Of a stretch of 64,000 nt of DNA, positions 9,288 through 17,947 are shown one piece after another. This DNA comes from JAGLOK01 sp963676355 (GTDB taxonomy: Bacteria > Bacillota > Clostridia > Christensenellales > UMGS416): the NCBI GenBank assembly GCA_963676355.1, contig OY781093.1:1612001-1676000 (forward strand). Direction: 5' to 3'. The notes under the pieces are model-generated. The model saw only the letters and a list, made by a program, of their open reading frames with translations, was not told the origin of the DNA and did no database searches. How positions within the stretch are numbered: the first letter of the stretch is position 1; every line of letters starts with the position of its first letter. The translations under genes and the position numbers were made by a program.

Positions 9288-9877
9288 TGATAGATATCGT
9301 TCATGACATCGCGGGCAGTTACAGGGAGCTGGTGGAGGCAAACAGTTATCCGGGAAATGTGGTAAGCCTTAAAAAATATATAAAAAACAATACGCTCGAT
9401 ATCCCTTTTCAGGCTGCAACATTACTTTTTGTGTACATGCTGCTGGATTCGGAGGTAACATTTTGCGTGGTAGGAAAGGAAGCGGAACAAGCTTCGGAGT
9501 TCATATCAAAGCTTACATATGCGAAAAGGGCATCTCTTGAAGAAGCTGATTATATATTTGTATTATCAACAGCCTTGGACATAGAAAAAATACAAGCAAT
9601 AAAATCGAGCAAAGCAGGCACTTTGGTAGATCCGCATAATTCCGCGACGATTATTTGCGAAGCCGAAAGTGTATTAAGCGGCGAAACTATGACTATCGTT
9701 GGGCCGGGAATAGAAAATGAAGCGCAGATTAGCATGGACTTTGCGGCGGGCTGGCAGAAGGAAAGGGTGGAGAAAAACTTAGAGTTTCCAATGGGCATTG
9801 AAATGTATTTCATAGATGAAAAAAGCAAGTTATTAGCACTGCCCAGAACGACTATAGTAAAAAGCGAGGAAAATTAA
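9287..9877 (+). CDS. phnH: C-P lyase core subunit PhnH
   Basis: This 196-residue protein has the PhnH pattern: a fold related to PLP-dependent transferases without the PLP lysine, with LLDSEVTFCVVG and the conserved GTLVDPHNSATIICEAE segment in the middle. It joins PhnG, PhnI and PhnJ in the core complex and acts in the first step, where the adenine of MgATP is displaced by the phosphonate. GAGGAGG precedes it, and it is linked by TAATG junctions to the genes on both sides. Confidence 0.92.
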   Translation: MIDIVHDIAGSYRELVEANSYPGNVVSLKKYIKNNTLDIPFQAATLLFVYMLLDSEVTFCVVGKEAEQASEFISKLTYAKRASLEEADYIFVLSTALDIEKIQAIKSSKAGTLVDPHNSATIICEAESVLSGETMTIVGPGIENEAQISMDFAAGWQKERVEKNLEFPMGIEMYFIDEKSKLLALPRTTIVKSEEN

Positions 9878-10998
9878 TGGCATACGTTGCAGTCAAAGGC
9901 GGGCAGAGCGCTATAGAAAAGTCAATAGAGCAGTTAAAATACGAGAGACTTAAAAAGGGCGGTGTGTTAAAACTTAAAAACATAGAGTCCGGTATGCGTG
10001 GGCTCATAGATCAGGTTATGAGCGAGGCGTCGCTTTACGATGAGGAAATAGCGGCATTAGCGATAAAACAGGCGGAAGGCAACCCCGAAGAGGTTGTTTT
10101 TCTTATGCGCGCATTCCGTTCCACTCTTCCGAGAAAGCATTATTCGAGAACGGTGGAAAGCGATTCGATGTTTATAGAGCGCAGGATCTCCGCAAGCTTC
10201 AAGGATATTCCGGGTGGGCAGATATTAGGTGCGTCATATGATTATACACATAGATTGATAGATTTCAGCTTGCGAAAGGAAGAAAAAGACCCGAACGGCG
10301 TGGCAAAATGGCTTGAGAAGTATCAAAAAGAAATAGAAACACAAGGCAATGAAGATAGTTTGCAGCTTCCCAAAGTGATGGATTACCTCCGTAAAGAGGG
10401 CATCATGCTGGAATATGAAAACAACGACGAAGAGCCTTGTGATGTGACAAAAGAAACTCTGCACCTGCCTTCATCGAGATCCGAAAGGCTACAGATATTA
10501 ACCCGCGGGCAGACGGGCGCTGTGACAGCCCTTGGATATGCATCGCTGAGAGGCTTTGGCAGCGTGCATCCAACAGTCGGCGAGCTTCGAGTTGGACAGC
10601 TCCCGATTTATATAGATTCTCCTTTTGGTGAAAGCACAGATGAGGGAGACAGCTATTATATAGGCTCTGTGAAAGTAACCGAAGTTGAATGTATCATACC
10701 CACCAACATAAAGCTGCCCGACGGCTCTCAAGAGGAGAGGCTGGACATCGGATACGGCATCTGCTACGGACAAAACGAATCTAAAGCCATAGCCATGAGC
10801 ATATTGGACAGATGCCTTGAAACAGAGTCAGATGCGCCAACACACAATGAGGAGTTCGTTCTCTACCATGTGGACTCCGTCGAGGCCACAGGCTTTATAT
10901 CGCACTTGAAGCTTCCGCATTATGTAACATTCCAGGCGAAGCTTGACAGCGTAAGAAAGATACGAAAGGAAAACGATAAGAATGAAGAATCAGTATAA
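9877..10998 (+). CDS. phnI: C-P lyase core subunit PhnI
   Basis: PhnI is the nucleosidase-like subunit that, with its partners, makes alpha-D-ribose 1-methylphosphonate 5-triphosphate. The 373-residue product begins MAYVAVKGGQSAIE, a hallmark of the family, and carries HYSRTVESDSM and GQILGASYDYTHRL. The later LRVGQLPIY and GYGICYGQNESKA motifs are also family-like. Length is normal. Its last 17 bases overlap the start of phnJ. Confidence 0.96.
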   Translation: MAYVAVKGGQSAIEKSIEQLKYERLKKGGVLKLKNIESGMRGLIDQVMSEASLYDEEIAALAIKQAEGNPEEVVFLMRAFRSTLPRKHYSRTVESDSMFIERRISASFKDIPGGQILGASYDYTHRLIDFSLRKEEKDPNGVAKWLEKYQKEIETQGNEDSLQLPKVMDYLRKEGIMLEYENNDEEPCDVTKETLHLPSSRSERLQILTRGQTGAVTALGYASLRGFGSVHPTVGELRVGQLPIYIDSPFGESTDEGDSYYIGSVKVTEVECIIPTNIKLPDGSQEERLDIGYGICYGQNESKAIAMSILDRCLETESDAPTHNEEFVLYHVDSVEATGFISHLKLPHYVTFQAKLDSVRKIRKENDKNEESV

Positions 10999-11830
10999 TT
11001 TCGCTTTCTTTGACGAAGGTTCGAAAAGAGAGATAAGGAGAGCAACGCTTAAAGCAATTGCAATCCCTGGATATCAGGTGCCTTTTGCATCCCGCGAGAT
11101 GCCTATTGCACGCGGTTGGGGAACTGGGGGATTGCAGCTTTCCCTTTCATTGGTAACCAAAAAAGATGTTATAAAAGTCATCGATCAGGGAACCGATGAG
11201 AGCGTGAATGCAGTTAACATAAAAAAACTTATAAGCAAGACAACTGGCGTAAGGGAAACATTTGATACGCATGAAGCGACACTTATACAGTCGCGACACA
11301 GGATACCTGAGCAAAGGATGAAACGTGGGCAGATATTGGTACTGCAGGTGCCTATGCCTGAGCCTTTAAGATATATTGAATCATCGGAATATAAGACAAA
11401 AAGGCTGCATGCGGATGGAGAATATACAGGGGCATGGTTGGTGCTTTATGAAAAGATAGTCAAATATAAAAAGATGACATCAGGCGCGTCGCATCCGGTT
11501 TTTGTGCATGACAGGTATGTTATGGCTCCGAGTCCGATCCCCAAATATGATAATGAAAAGCTTGATTACTCGGATGCTTTGATACTTTTGGGCGCGGGAA
11601 GGGAAAAGAAGATATATGCCGTACCGCCGTATACAAAAGTTGTTTCTTTGGCATTTGAAGACCATAAATTTGAGGTGGAAGACCAGACGGGCAGGAAATG
11701 CAGGCTGTGTGGTGCGGAAAATGTGTATTTTGACGAACTGGAAGACGGGAAAACAGGTGAAGTCTATTATCAGTGCAACGATTCAAGCTACTGCCTGAAA
11801 AGATTGAACACTACGGAGGACATACAATGA
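10982..11830 (+). CDS. phnJ: C-P lyase catalytic subunit PhnJ
   Basis: PhnJ is the radical-SAM enzyme that breaks the C-P bond of ribose 1-alkylphosphonate 5-phosphate, releasing alkane and the 1,2-cyclic phosphate. The 282-residue product has Cys240, Cys243 and Cys265, which match the three [4Fe-4S] ligands of E. coli PhnJ (241, 244, 266). Cys271 matches the thiyl-radical Cys272. The N-terminal YNFAFFDEGSKREIRR and GWGTGGLQLSLSL are also characteristic. All catalytic residues are therefore present. The stop overlaps the phnK start as ATGA. Confidence 0.97.
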   Translation: MKNQYNFAFFDEGSKREIRRATLKAIAIPGYQVPFASREMPIARGWGTGGLQLSLSLVTKKDVIKVIDQGTDESVNAVNIKKLISKTTGVRETFDTHEATLIQSRHRIPEQRMKRGQILVLQVPMPEPLRYIESSEYKTKRLHADGEYTGAWLVLYEKIVKYKKMTSGASHPVFVHDRYVMAPSPIPKYDNEKLDYSDALILLGAGREKKIYAVPPYTKVVSLAFEDHKFEVEDQTGRKCRLCGAENVYFDELEDGKTGEVYYQCNDSSYCLKRLNTTEDIQ

Positions 11831-12669
11831 CAGAGTTTGAAGAAAAGATTTTAAGTATTAAAAATATTACGAAGCGCTTTGGCGACGGGTGTGACAAATG
11901 TAGGGCTGATAAAAGTATATTGGTGAGAAACTACTGCCCGAACTGCAACACTATATATGCCTGCCGCGATATTTCATTTGATCTTTATAAGGGCGAAATA
12001 TTAGGCATCGTGGGCGAGAGTGGCTCGGGGAAATCCACTGTTGTGCGAAGCCTGTACCTAGAAAACGAGATGCTGGAAGGCGAAATATACGTCAAGGATT
12101 TTAAAGAAGGCACTGCAAATATACTTGAAGAGACATCTCAGCAGAAAAGATACATAAAGGACTATATATTCGGAATGGTATATCAAAACCCGTATCTGGG
12201 ACTTAAGATGCGATTTTCAACGCTTTCTAACATAGCCGAGAAATTGATTGCCGCAGGATCGAGGAATGTTGGGGCCATGACTGCGCGGGCCAATGCTTTG
12301 CTGGATGTAGTAAAAATAGAAGACTTCAGGAGAAAGGATGTCCCGGCCAACTTTTCCGGAGGTATGCAGCAGAGGGTACAGATAGCAAAAGCTCTTTCAA
12401 ACAACCCGCCTATACTTTTTTTAGACGAGGTCACGACCGGGCTTGATTTGTCTGTTCAGGCAAATGTTCTAGATCTTATAAAACAGATACAGCGAGATCT
12501 GGAGATAAGTATGGTTGTAATTTCACACGATCTGGGCGTTATAAGGATGCTTTCAGACAGAACGCTTGTGATGCTTGACGGAATAGTGATAGAAGAAGGT
12601 CTTACAGACCAGATACTCGAAGATCCGCAGCATCCGTATACGCAGCAGCTTGTACATTCACTTTTATAG
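11827..12669 (+). CDS. phnK: C-P lyase ABC-type ATPase PhnK
   Basis: PhnK is an ABC ATPase that docks on the PhnGHIJ core rather than on a membrane channel. The 280-residue product has Walker A GESGSGKS, signature FSGGMQQR and Walker B ILFLDE followed by a conserved His switch (VISHDLG). ATG at 11827 is chosen because GGAGG lies 9 bases upstream and it overlaps the phnJ stop. Unlike E. coli PhnK it has an extra cysteine-rich insert before Walker A (Cys22, 25, 37, 40, 46), which looks like a metal-binding knuckle. Confidence 0.93.
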   Translation: MTEFEEKILSIKNITKRFGDGCDKCRADKSILVRNYCPNCNTIYACRDISFDLYKGEILGIVGESGSGKSTVVRSLYLENEMLEGEIYVKDFKEGTANILEETSQQKRYIKDYIFGMVYQNPYLGLKMRFSTLSNIAEKLIAAGSRNVGAMTARANALLDVVKIEDFRRKDVPANFSGGMQQRVQIAKALSNNPPILFLDEVTTGLDLSVQANVLDLIKQIQRDLEISMVVISHDLGVIRMLSDRTLVMLDGIVIEEGLTDQILEDPQHPYTQQLVHSLL

Positions 12670-12680
12670 AAGGAGTAAAC

Positions 12681-13868
12681 ATGATAACGATAATTACCAA
12701 CGGCAGACTGATATTGGAAGATGAAATGCTTGAAGGATATGACCTTGTAATAGAAGGCAAGAATATAAAAGACATAATAGAAACCGGAGAAAGAGAAAGA
12801 AAGTACAGTGATTATAAACTTGTGAACGCTCACGGCGGCCATGTTGCCCCCGGGTTTATCGATATACATTCGGATTATATAGAATTTATAGCTTCCCCGC
12901 GCCCTATGAGCCTTATGGATTTTAATCTTGCACTGCGCGAAGCTGAGCGCGAGCTTATAAGCCACGGGGTTACGACAATGTATCACTCGCTGAGCTTGTA
13001 TAAGATAACTCAAGCCTATAACAAGCCTATAAGAAACAAAGAAAACGTGGACAGGCTTATAACACTTATAAAGGAAAGCCACGATAAAAAGCACCTATTG
13101 CGCCATCGCTTTCATGCGAGATTTGAAATGGACAATGTCGAAAGCGTAGATGAGCTTTTAAAATATATAACCGAAGGCAAAGTAAACCTCTTATCTTTCA
13201 TGGATCATACTCCCGGACAGGGGCAGTTTCACGACATAAAAAAATTCAAGAAAATGACTAAATCATACGGAAATAGGATGAGCGATAAGGAAATAGACGA
13301 AGAGATTGCACGCAGGCAAAACCTTCCGAGGCTGACACCGGAAGACTGCAAAAGGATTGCCGAAATAGCAAGAGAACATAATGTATCTATTGCGTCACAC
13401 GATGACGACTCCATAGAGAAACTGTATCAGATAAAAGAATACGGCACGACGATTTCGGAGTTTCCAATCACGATGGAAGTGGCTGAAAAGGCGCATGAAA
13501 TGGGTTTTTACACAAGCGCGGGTACGCCCAACATTCTTCTGGGCGGATCGCATTCAGGAAACCTTTCAGCGCATGAGGCCATAGAGAAAGGTCTTATAAA
13601 AGTGCTTTGCAGCGATTATTATCCAGCGAGCATACTTCACTCGGTATTTAAGCTGCATAGAGATTATGGGCACGATTTGGTTGAGATGTTTAAACTGGTC
13701 AGTGTCAATCCTGCAAAGGCAGTAAACATATTTGATGAAATAGGCTCACTGGAAGCGGGCAAACGTGCTGACATAATAATAATAGAAACCATAGAAAACG
13801 ATTTTCCTGTGATAACTAATTGCTTTGTTGAAGGGTCGCATGTTTTGCAGGTCAACTACAGAGATTGA
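12681..13868 (+). CDS. phnM: Alpha-D-ribose 1-methylphosphonate 5-triphosphate diphosphatase PhnM
   Basis: PhnM removes pyrophosphate from the ribose 1-phosphonate 5-triphosphate to give the substrate of PhnJ. The 395-residue product belongs to the amidohydrolase superfamily. It shows APGFIDIHSDYIE, HRFHARFEM, MDHTPGQGQF, IASHDDDS and CSDYYPAS, which hold the metal-binding and substrate residues in the usual PhnM order. AAGGAG precedes the ATG, 11 bases after phnK. Confidence 0.95.
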   Translation: MITIITNGRLILEDEMLEGYDLVIEGKNIKDIIETGERERKYSDYKLVNAHGGHVAPGFIDIHSDYIEFIASPRPMSLMDFNLALREAERELISHGVTTMYHSLSLYKITQAYNKPIRNKENVDRLITLIKESHDKKHLLRHRFHARFEMDNVESVDELLKYITEGKVNLLSFMDHTPGQGQFHDIKKFKKMTKSYGNRMSDKEIDEEIARRQNLPRLTPEDCKRIAEIAREHNVSIASHDDDSIEKLYQIKEYGTTISEFPITMEVAEKAHEMGFYTSAGTPNILLGGSHSGNLSAHEAIEKGLIKVLCSDYYPASILHSVFKLHRDYGHDLVEMFKLVSVNPAKAVNIFDEIGSLEAGKRADIIIIETIENDFPVITNCFVEGSHVLQVNYRD

Positions 13869-13880
13869 GAGAAAGGATTT

Positions 13881-14507
13881 ATGGCTGATAAAAAGATATT
13901 AAAAGAAGAACCAAACATTCACGAGACCTCAAGGCTTATGAATTCTACCGTGGGAAAATATTGTGACCTTGGCGCATTTTCCTATATGCAGAATTCCTCG
14001 ATGGATGATTACTCCTATGCGTGCAGTAATTGCATTTTGCAGAATGCCGATGTGGGCAAATTTTCCAACATAGCAGCGTATGTCAGGATAGGTGCGACCG
14101 ATCATCCCATGGAGCGGCCTACACTGCATCATTTCACATACAGGCGCGTTCAATACGGTTTTGACACAAAGGATGACGAGGATTTTTTCGAATTGCGCGA
14201 ATCCAGAAAAACATATATTGGTCATGACACATGGATAGGCCACGGAGCGATGATTAAACCTGGGATAAAGGTCGGAAACGGCGCGGCAATAGGGCAGGGG
14301 GCGGTTGTAACAAAGGACATACCTGCATATGCAGTAGCAGTAGGTGTTCCTGCAAAAGTCATATATTATCGCTTTGACGAAGAGACAAGAGCAAAGCTTG
14401 AAAGTATAAAATGGTGGAACTGGAGCCATGAAAAAATAAAAGAAAACTTCAAAGACTTTACAGGCAGCATAAAAGACTTCGTCAAAAAGCATTATAAAGA
14501 GGTATAA
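13881..14507 (+). CDS. Phosphonate-operon hexapeptide-repeat transferase
   Basis: This is a 208-residue left-handed beta-helix acetyltransferase of the type often found inside phn operons. Hexapeptide repeats run from about residue 20 to 165 (VGKYCDLGAFSYM, VGKFSNIAAYVRIG, IGHDTWIGHGAMIKPG, VGNGAAIGQGAVVTKD). The ATDHPMERPT loop carries a His in the position of the catalytic His of xenobiotic acetyltransferases. The acceptor is not known; acetylation of an aminophosphonate or a pathway sugar is possible. It is not related to the GNAT protein PhnO of E. coli. Confidence 0.85.
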   Translation: MADKKILKEEPNIHETSRLMNSTVGKYCDLGAFSYMQNSSMDDYSYACSNCILQNADVGKFSNIAAYVRIGATDHPMERPTLHHFTYRRVQYGFDTKDDEDFFELRESRKTYIGHDTWIGHGAMIKPGIKVGNGAAIGQGAVVTKDIPAYAVAVGVPAKVIYYRFDEETRAKLESIKWWNWSHEKIKENFKDFTGSIKDFVKKHYKEV

Positions 14508-14508
14508 A

Positions 14509-15210
14509 ATGAGCGCATTATTGGAAATAAAAGATATTTCAAAATCATTTACCCTGCACAATCTGGATAGACATATAAAGGCGTGCGAAAATATTTCACT
14601 TACTCTTATGTCTGGTGAGTTTATTGGGATAACAGGGAAAAGCGGTTCCGGAAAATCCACGGTACTTAAAAGCATTTACAGGAGTTATTTGCCCGAAAAA
14701 GGCGAAATATATTATGACTCAATAAAATTTGGACTTATAAATCTTTATGAGGCCACAGAAAGACAGATAATCTATCTGCGAAAATATGAAATAGGCTATG
14801 TGTCGCAGTTTTTGAATGTAATGCCCAGAACGACGGCGAGAGAGATAGTCGAAAATGCTGTTGTTGAAATGGGCTACGACAAAGAATACGCGCAGAGCGA
14901 AGCGGAGAAGATGCTTACCCATTTTGATTTGGATCATGAGCTTTGGGACAGCTATCCGGTGAATTTCTCAGGTGGCGAAAAGCTTAGGCTGAATGTGGCT
15001 GCAGCGATGATAAAAAAACCGAGACTCCTGCTTTTGGATGAGCCCACCGCATCGTTGGATAAAGCTTCAAAAGAAAAGGTGAAGATGCTCATAGAGACGC
15101 TTAAAAACGGTGGCACTACAATGCTTGGTATTTTCCACGATATCGAATTTATGAGCGGGCTTTGCGATAAAGAATTCAATATGAAAGACGGCATAATAGA
15201 ATACAATTAG
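14509..15210 (+). CDS. phnL: C-P lyase ABC-type ATPase PhnL
   Basis: PhnL is the second ABC ATPase of the pathway; it forms a dimer with PhnK on the core complex and is needed for the ribose-triphosphate step. The 233-residue product has Walker A GKSGSGKS, the PhnL-specific QFLNVMPRTTA segment, signature FSGGEKLR and Walker B LLLLDEP with IFHDIEF. It starts one base after the acetyltransferase stop. It ends the first gene block; a 160-base gap with its own promoter-like sequence follows. Confidence 0.93.
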   Translation: MSALLEIKDISKSFTLHNLDRHIKACENISLTLMSGEFIGITGKSGSGKSTVLKSIYRSYLPEKGEIYYDSIKFGLINLYEATERQIIYLRKYEIGYVSQFLNVMPRTTAREIVENAVVEMGYDKEYAQSEAEKMLTHFDLDHELWDSYPVNFSGGEKLRLNVAAAMIKKPRLLLLDEPTASLDKASKEKVKMLIETLKNGGTTMLGIFHDIEFMSGLCDKEFNMKDGIIEYN

Positions 15211-15244
15211 CTATCGACTATATCGTTTATGAAATAACATAATA

Positions 15245-15341
15245 TTTACACATAACCGAAATAAATTTATATAAATGATAATTTAGCAATTACTTAAGGG
15301 TGATATTCTCTATAAGTATTATCACAAAGAGATAATACTTA
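15245..15341 (+). promoter_or_regulatory. Internal promoter and hairpin before phnDCEE
   Basis: TTTACA at 15245 and TATATA at 15268 are 17 bases apart, a good sigma-A-type pair. Downstream, TAAGTATTATC (15313-15323) pairs perfectly with GATAATACTTA (15331-15341) across a 7-base loop. No U-run follows, so it is more likely an operator or leader hairpin than a terminator. This suggests separate control of the transporter genes. Confidence 0.5.
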
Positions 15342-15371
15342 AACAACCAAAATACAGGAGGCATTTGATTG

Positions 15372-16340
15372 ATGAAAAAGGTATTGATAGGACTCGCGGC
15401 TTTGGTGTTCGCTTTGATGGCGTTCACAGGTTGCGCAAAAGAGGAAGAAAAAATAGAATATGTATTTGCGGCGCTGCCAAACGACGGCGGTGAAATGACT
15501 GATTACACAAAATACGTAATAGAGGAAATGAACAAAGCACTGGAGCCGTATAATGCGAGCGTTAAATATGTCGCATGTGACGACTATTCGGTTGTTTCCG
15601 AATCCATACTTTCGGGTACTGCGCATATAGGCACGCCGTCCGGTGCGACATTCACAAAAGCGCATCTTGAAAATAACAATGTAATACCCATGTTTGTTCA
15701 AGCTGCAAACGGCGATTTGAATGACCCTGCCACAGGTTATCCCGCTTTCATAGGCACACACATCGATAATGCCGGCGATTTCGAAGGCCTGTCAGATGAA
15801 GAAAAAATACAGCAGCTTAAAGGCAAATCATTTTCCTTCGTATCGGCAACATCGACTTCGGGAAGGCTTATCCCCACACAGACACTTTGGGATGCATTCG
15901 GTCCTAACGGGGCAGGCGATGTAACAAGCAGAAATCAGATATTCGAATTAACAGAAGCCGAAGGCGGGCTTTTTTCCGAAGTGCAGTTTGGCGGAAACCA
16001 TCCGGGCTCTGTGGAGCTTATAGTAAACAAAAAAGTATACGCAGGCGCATTCTGTTGTGAATATGCCGCAGATAATGCCGACAACCTATATATTATCGCA
16101 CAAAGACAGGTTCCTCCGGGACCGTATTGGGTAAATACCGACTACATGCCTCAAGAGCATATAGATGCGATAACAGAGCATTTTGTAAACCTTACTCCCG
16201 AAAATGCAGTCGAAGGAATGTTTGTGGAAAACCCTGAAGCATCCGATGACGGAGCTTTGGCTATGACTGATAGGTTCGTAGCGGTAGACCACACATTCTA
16301 CAACTTCCTCAAAGATATGTATGCCGGAGAGGAAGGCTGA
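15372..16340 (+). CDS. phnD: Phosphonate ABC transporter substrate-binding lipoprotein PhnD
   Basis: PhnD captures phosphonates outside the cell and hands them to PhnE. The product (322 residues) begins with a lipoprotein signal, lipobox AFTGC, so it is anchored to the membrane. The mature part shows the PhnD fold pattern including GTAHIGTPSGATFTKA, FSFVSATSTSGRLIP (anion-binding helix) and GGNHPGSVELI. ATG 15372 is preferred over the TTG at 15369, with AGGAGG upstream. The genes for the ATPase and permeases follow. Confidence 0.92.
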   Translation: MKKVLIGLAALVFALMAFTGCAKEEEKIEYVFAALPNDGGEMTDYTKYVIEEMNKALEPYNASVKYVACDDYSVVSESILSGTAHIGTPSGATFTKAHLENNNVIPMFVQAANGDLNDPATGYPAFIGTHIDNAGDFEGLSDEEKIQQLKGKSFSFVSATSTSGRLIPTQTLWDAFGPNGAGDVTSRNQIFELTEAEGGLFSEVQFGGNHPGSVELIVNKKVYAGAFCCEYAADNADNLYIIAQRQVPPGPYWVNTDYMPQEHIDAITEHFVNLTPENAVEGMFVENPEASDDGALAMTDRFVAVDHTFYNFLKDMYAGEEG

Positions 16341-16377
16341 CAAAATTAAAAAACTAAAGGCTTTTGGAGGTTACACT

Positions 16378-17151
16378 ATGTCAAACATTATTATAAAAGC
16401 GACAGATTTAAGCAAAACATATGACGGACAGACAAAAGCCCTGCAAAATGTTTCATTTGACGTGAAAAAAGGAGAGTTGGTTTCCATAATCGGGCCAAGC
16501 GGAGCTGGGAAATCAACTCTTTTCCGTTGTATCAACAGGATGATAGAACCCGATGAGGGCAGCAGCATCATGTTTGATGGGACGGAGATTGTAGGGCTTA
16601 ACAAGAAGACGCTGAGGGATATAAGAAAGCATATAGGTATGGTATTTCAGCACTATAACCTAGTGTATAGGCTCACGGCGATAGAGAATGTACTGCACGG
16701 TAGGCTGGGATATTATTCTACGATAAAAGGAATGCTTTCACTATACTCAAATGGGGATATAAAGCGTGCCGGAGAGCTCTTGGATATGCTGGGATTAAGC
16801 GAGCGCAAATACTATAAATGCAGCAATATCTCAGGCGGACAGAAACAGCGCGTAGGTATTGCGCGGGCGCTTATACAGGAGCCGAAAATGATACTTTGTG
16901 ACGAACCTATAGCATCGCTTGACCCTCAGTCATCCAAGATAATAATGGATTATCTTAAAAATATCACTATAGATATGGGTATACCCTGCCTTGTGAACCT
17001 ACATCAGGTCGATGTGGCTGTAAAGTATTCCGACAGGATAATAGGTATGAATAATGGCGAAATAGTGTTCAACGGTCATCCGAGTCAACTGACGCGCAAC
17101 ATGATAACCTGTATTTACGGAGCGGAGATCGATGAAATTTATGCAGCGTGA
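16378..17151 (+). CDS. phnC: Phosphonate ABC transporter ATPase PhnC
   Basis: PhnC powers phosphonate import. The product (257 residues) has Walker A GPSGAGKS, the PhnC-type QHYNLVYRLTAIENVLHGRL, signature ISGGQKQR and Walker B MILCDEP, with LVNLHQVD as the switch. ATG 16378 is preferred over upstream in-frame codons because GGAGG is 8 bases before it; the longer frame would overlap phnD. Its end overlaps the phnE start by 20 bases. Confidence 0.93.
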   Translation: MSNIIIKATDLSKTYDGQTKALQNVSFDVKKGELVSIIGPSGAGKSTLFRCINRMIEPDEGSSIMFDGTEIVGLNKKTLRDIRKHIGMVFQHYNLVYRLTAIENVLHGRLGYYSTIKGMLSLYSNGDIKRAGELLDMLGLSERKYYKCSNISGGQKQRVGIARALIQEPKMILCDEPIASLDPQSSKIIMDYLKNITIDMGIPCLVNLHQVDVAVKYSDRIIGMNNGEIVFNGHPSQLTRNMITCIYGAEIDEIYAA

Positions 17152-17947
17152 TGACGGTGCTATCGGGACACCGCAGGCATTCCTTAACAATAAAAGAAAA
17201 ACTAATTTTATAATTCTGATTTTCATTATATTGATAACATATTTAGCCGGGTGGCTTTTGGAATTTGACTGGATAAATATTTTTGTAAGATTTCCGTTCG
17301 CGGCAAAGAGATTTACAAAATTATATTTTCCGCCGAACTTTAAAGAAATAAAAAAGATGCTGGAAGCCATCTGGGTGACAGTGGTATTGGCTATTACAGC
17401 CGCGACGTTGGGGGTTATTTTTGCATATCTATCCGCGATAGGAATGTCGAAGGTAACAGGTAAAATAAAATTTTTGAGAGTAGCTTTGAGGTTTATAGCC
17501 ACCTTTTTGCGTAATGTCCCTTCATCCATATGGGCGATAATATTGCTCATGGCATTTTGGTTTGGTGAATTTCTTGCACTTTTGGTAATGACCATAGGGA
17601 CTTTCGGGTTTATGGCGCGTGTGTTCAGCGATATGATAGATGAAACCAACTCTAACAGCATAGAAGCTTTGGAAGCCACTGGCGCTTCATACTGGCAGAT
17701 AATCACACAGGCGGTTTTCCCGGAGACGCTTCCTGTCGCTATATCTTGGGCATTGTATGCTGTGGAAAATAATATAAGAAGCGCGACTATAATAGGAATG
17801 CTTGCGGGAGGCGGGATAGGATACCTCACAGGAATATATAAGCATTTCAGGCGCTTTGATGAACTACTTGCAGCTACTATATTTATAGTTGTAATCACTC
17901 TTATTGCGGACAGGCTGTCAGTGGAAGTCAGAAAAAGGATACTTTAG
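17132..17947 (+). CDS. phnE: Phosphonate ABC transporter permease PhnE (first copy)
   Basis: This is an inner-membrane permease of 271 residues with about six membrane segments. The permease EAA-like loop is visible as EALEATGASYWQIITQAVFPETLP, of which EALEATGASYWQI is the core that contacts PhnC. FRFIATFLRNVPSSIWA-like residues precede it. It overlaps phnC by 20 bases and abuts the second permease, so the channel is probably a PhnE1-PhnE2 heterodimer. Confidence 0.92.
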   Translation: MKFMQRDDGAIGTPQAFLNNKRKTNFIILIFIILITYLAGWLLEFDWINIFVRFPFAAKRFTKLYFPPNFKEIKKMLEAIWVTVVLAITAATLGVIFAYLSAIGMSKVTGKIKFLRVALRFIATFLRNVPSSIWAIILLMAFWFGEFLALLVMTIGTFGFMARVFSDMIDETNSNSIEALEATGASYWQIITQAVFPETLPVAISWALYAVENNIRSATIIGMLAGGGIGYLTGIYKHFRRFDELLAATIFIVVITLIADRLSVEVRKRIL

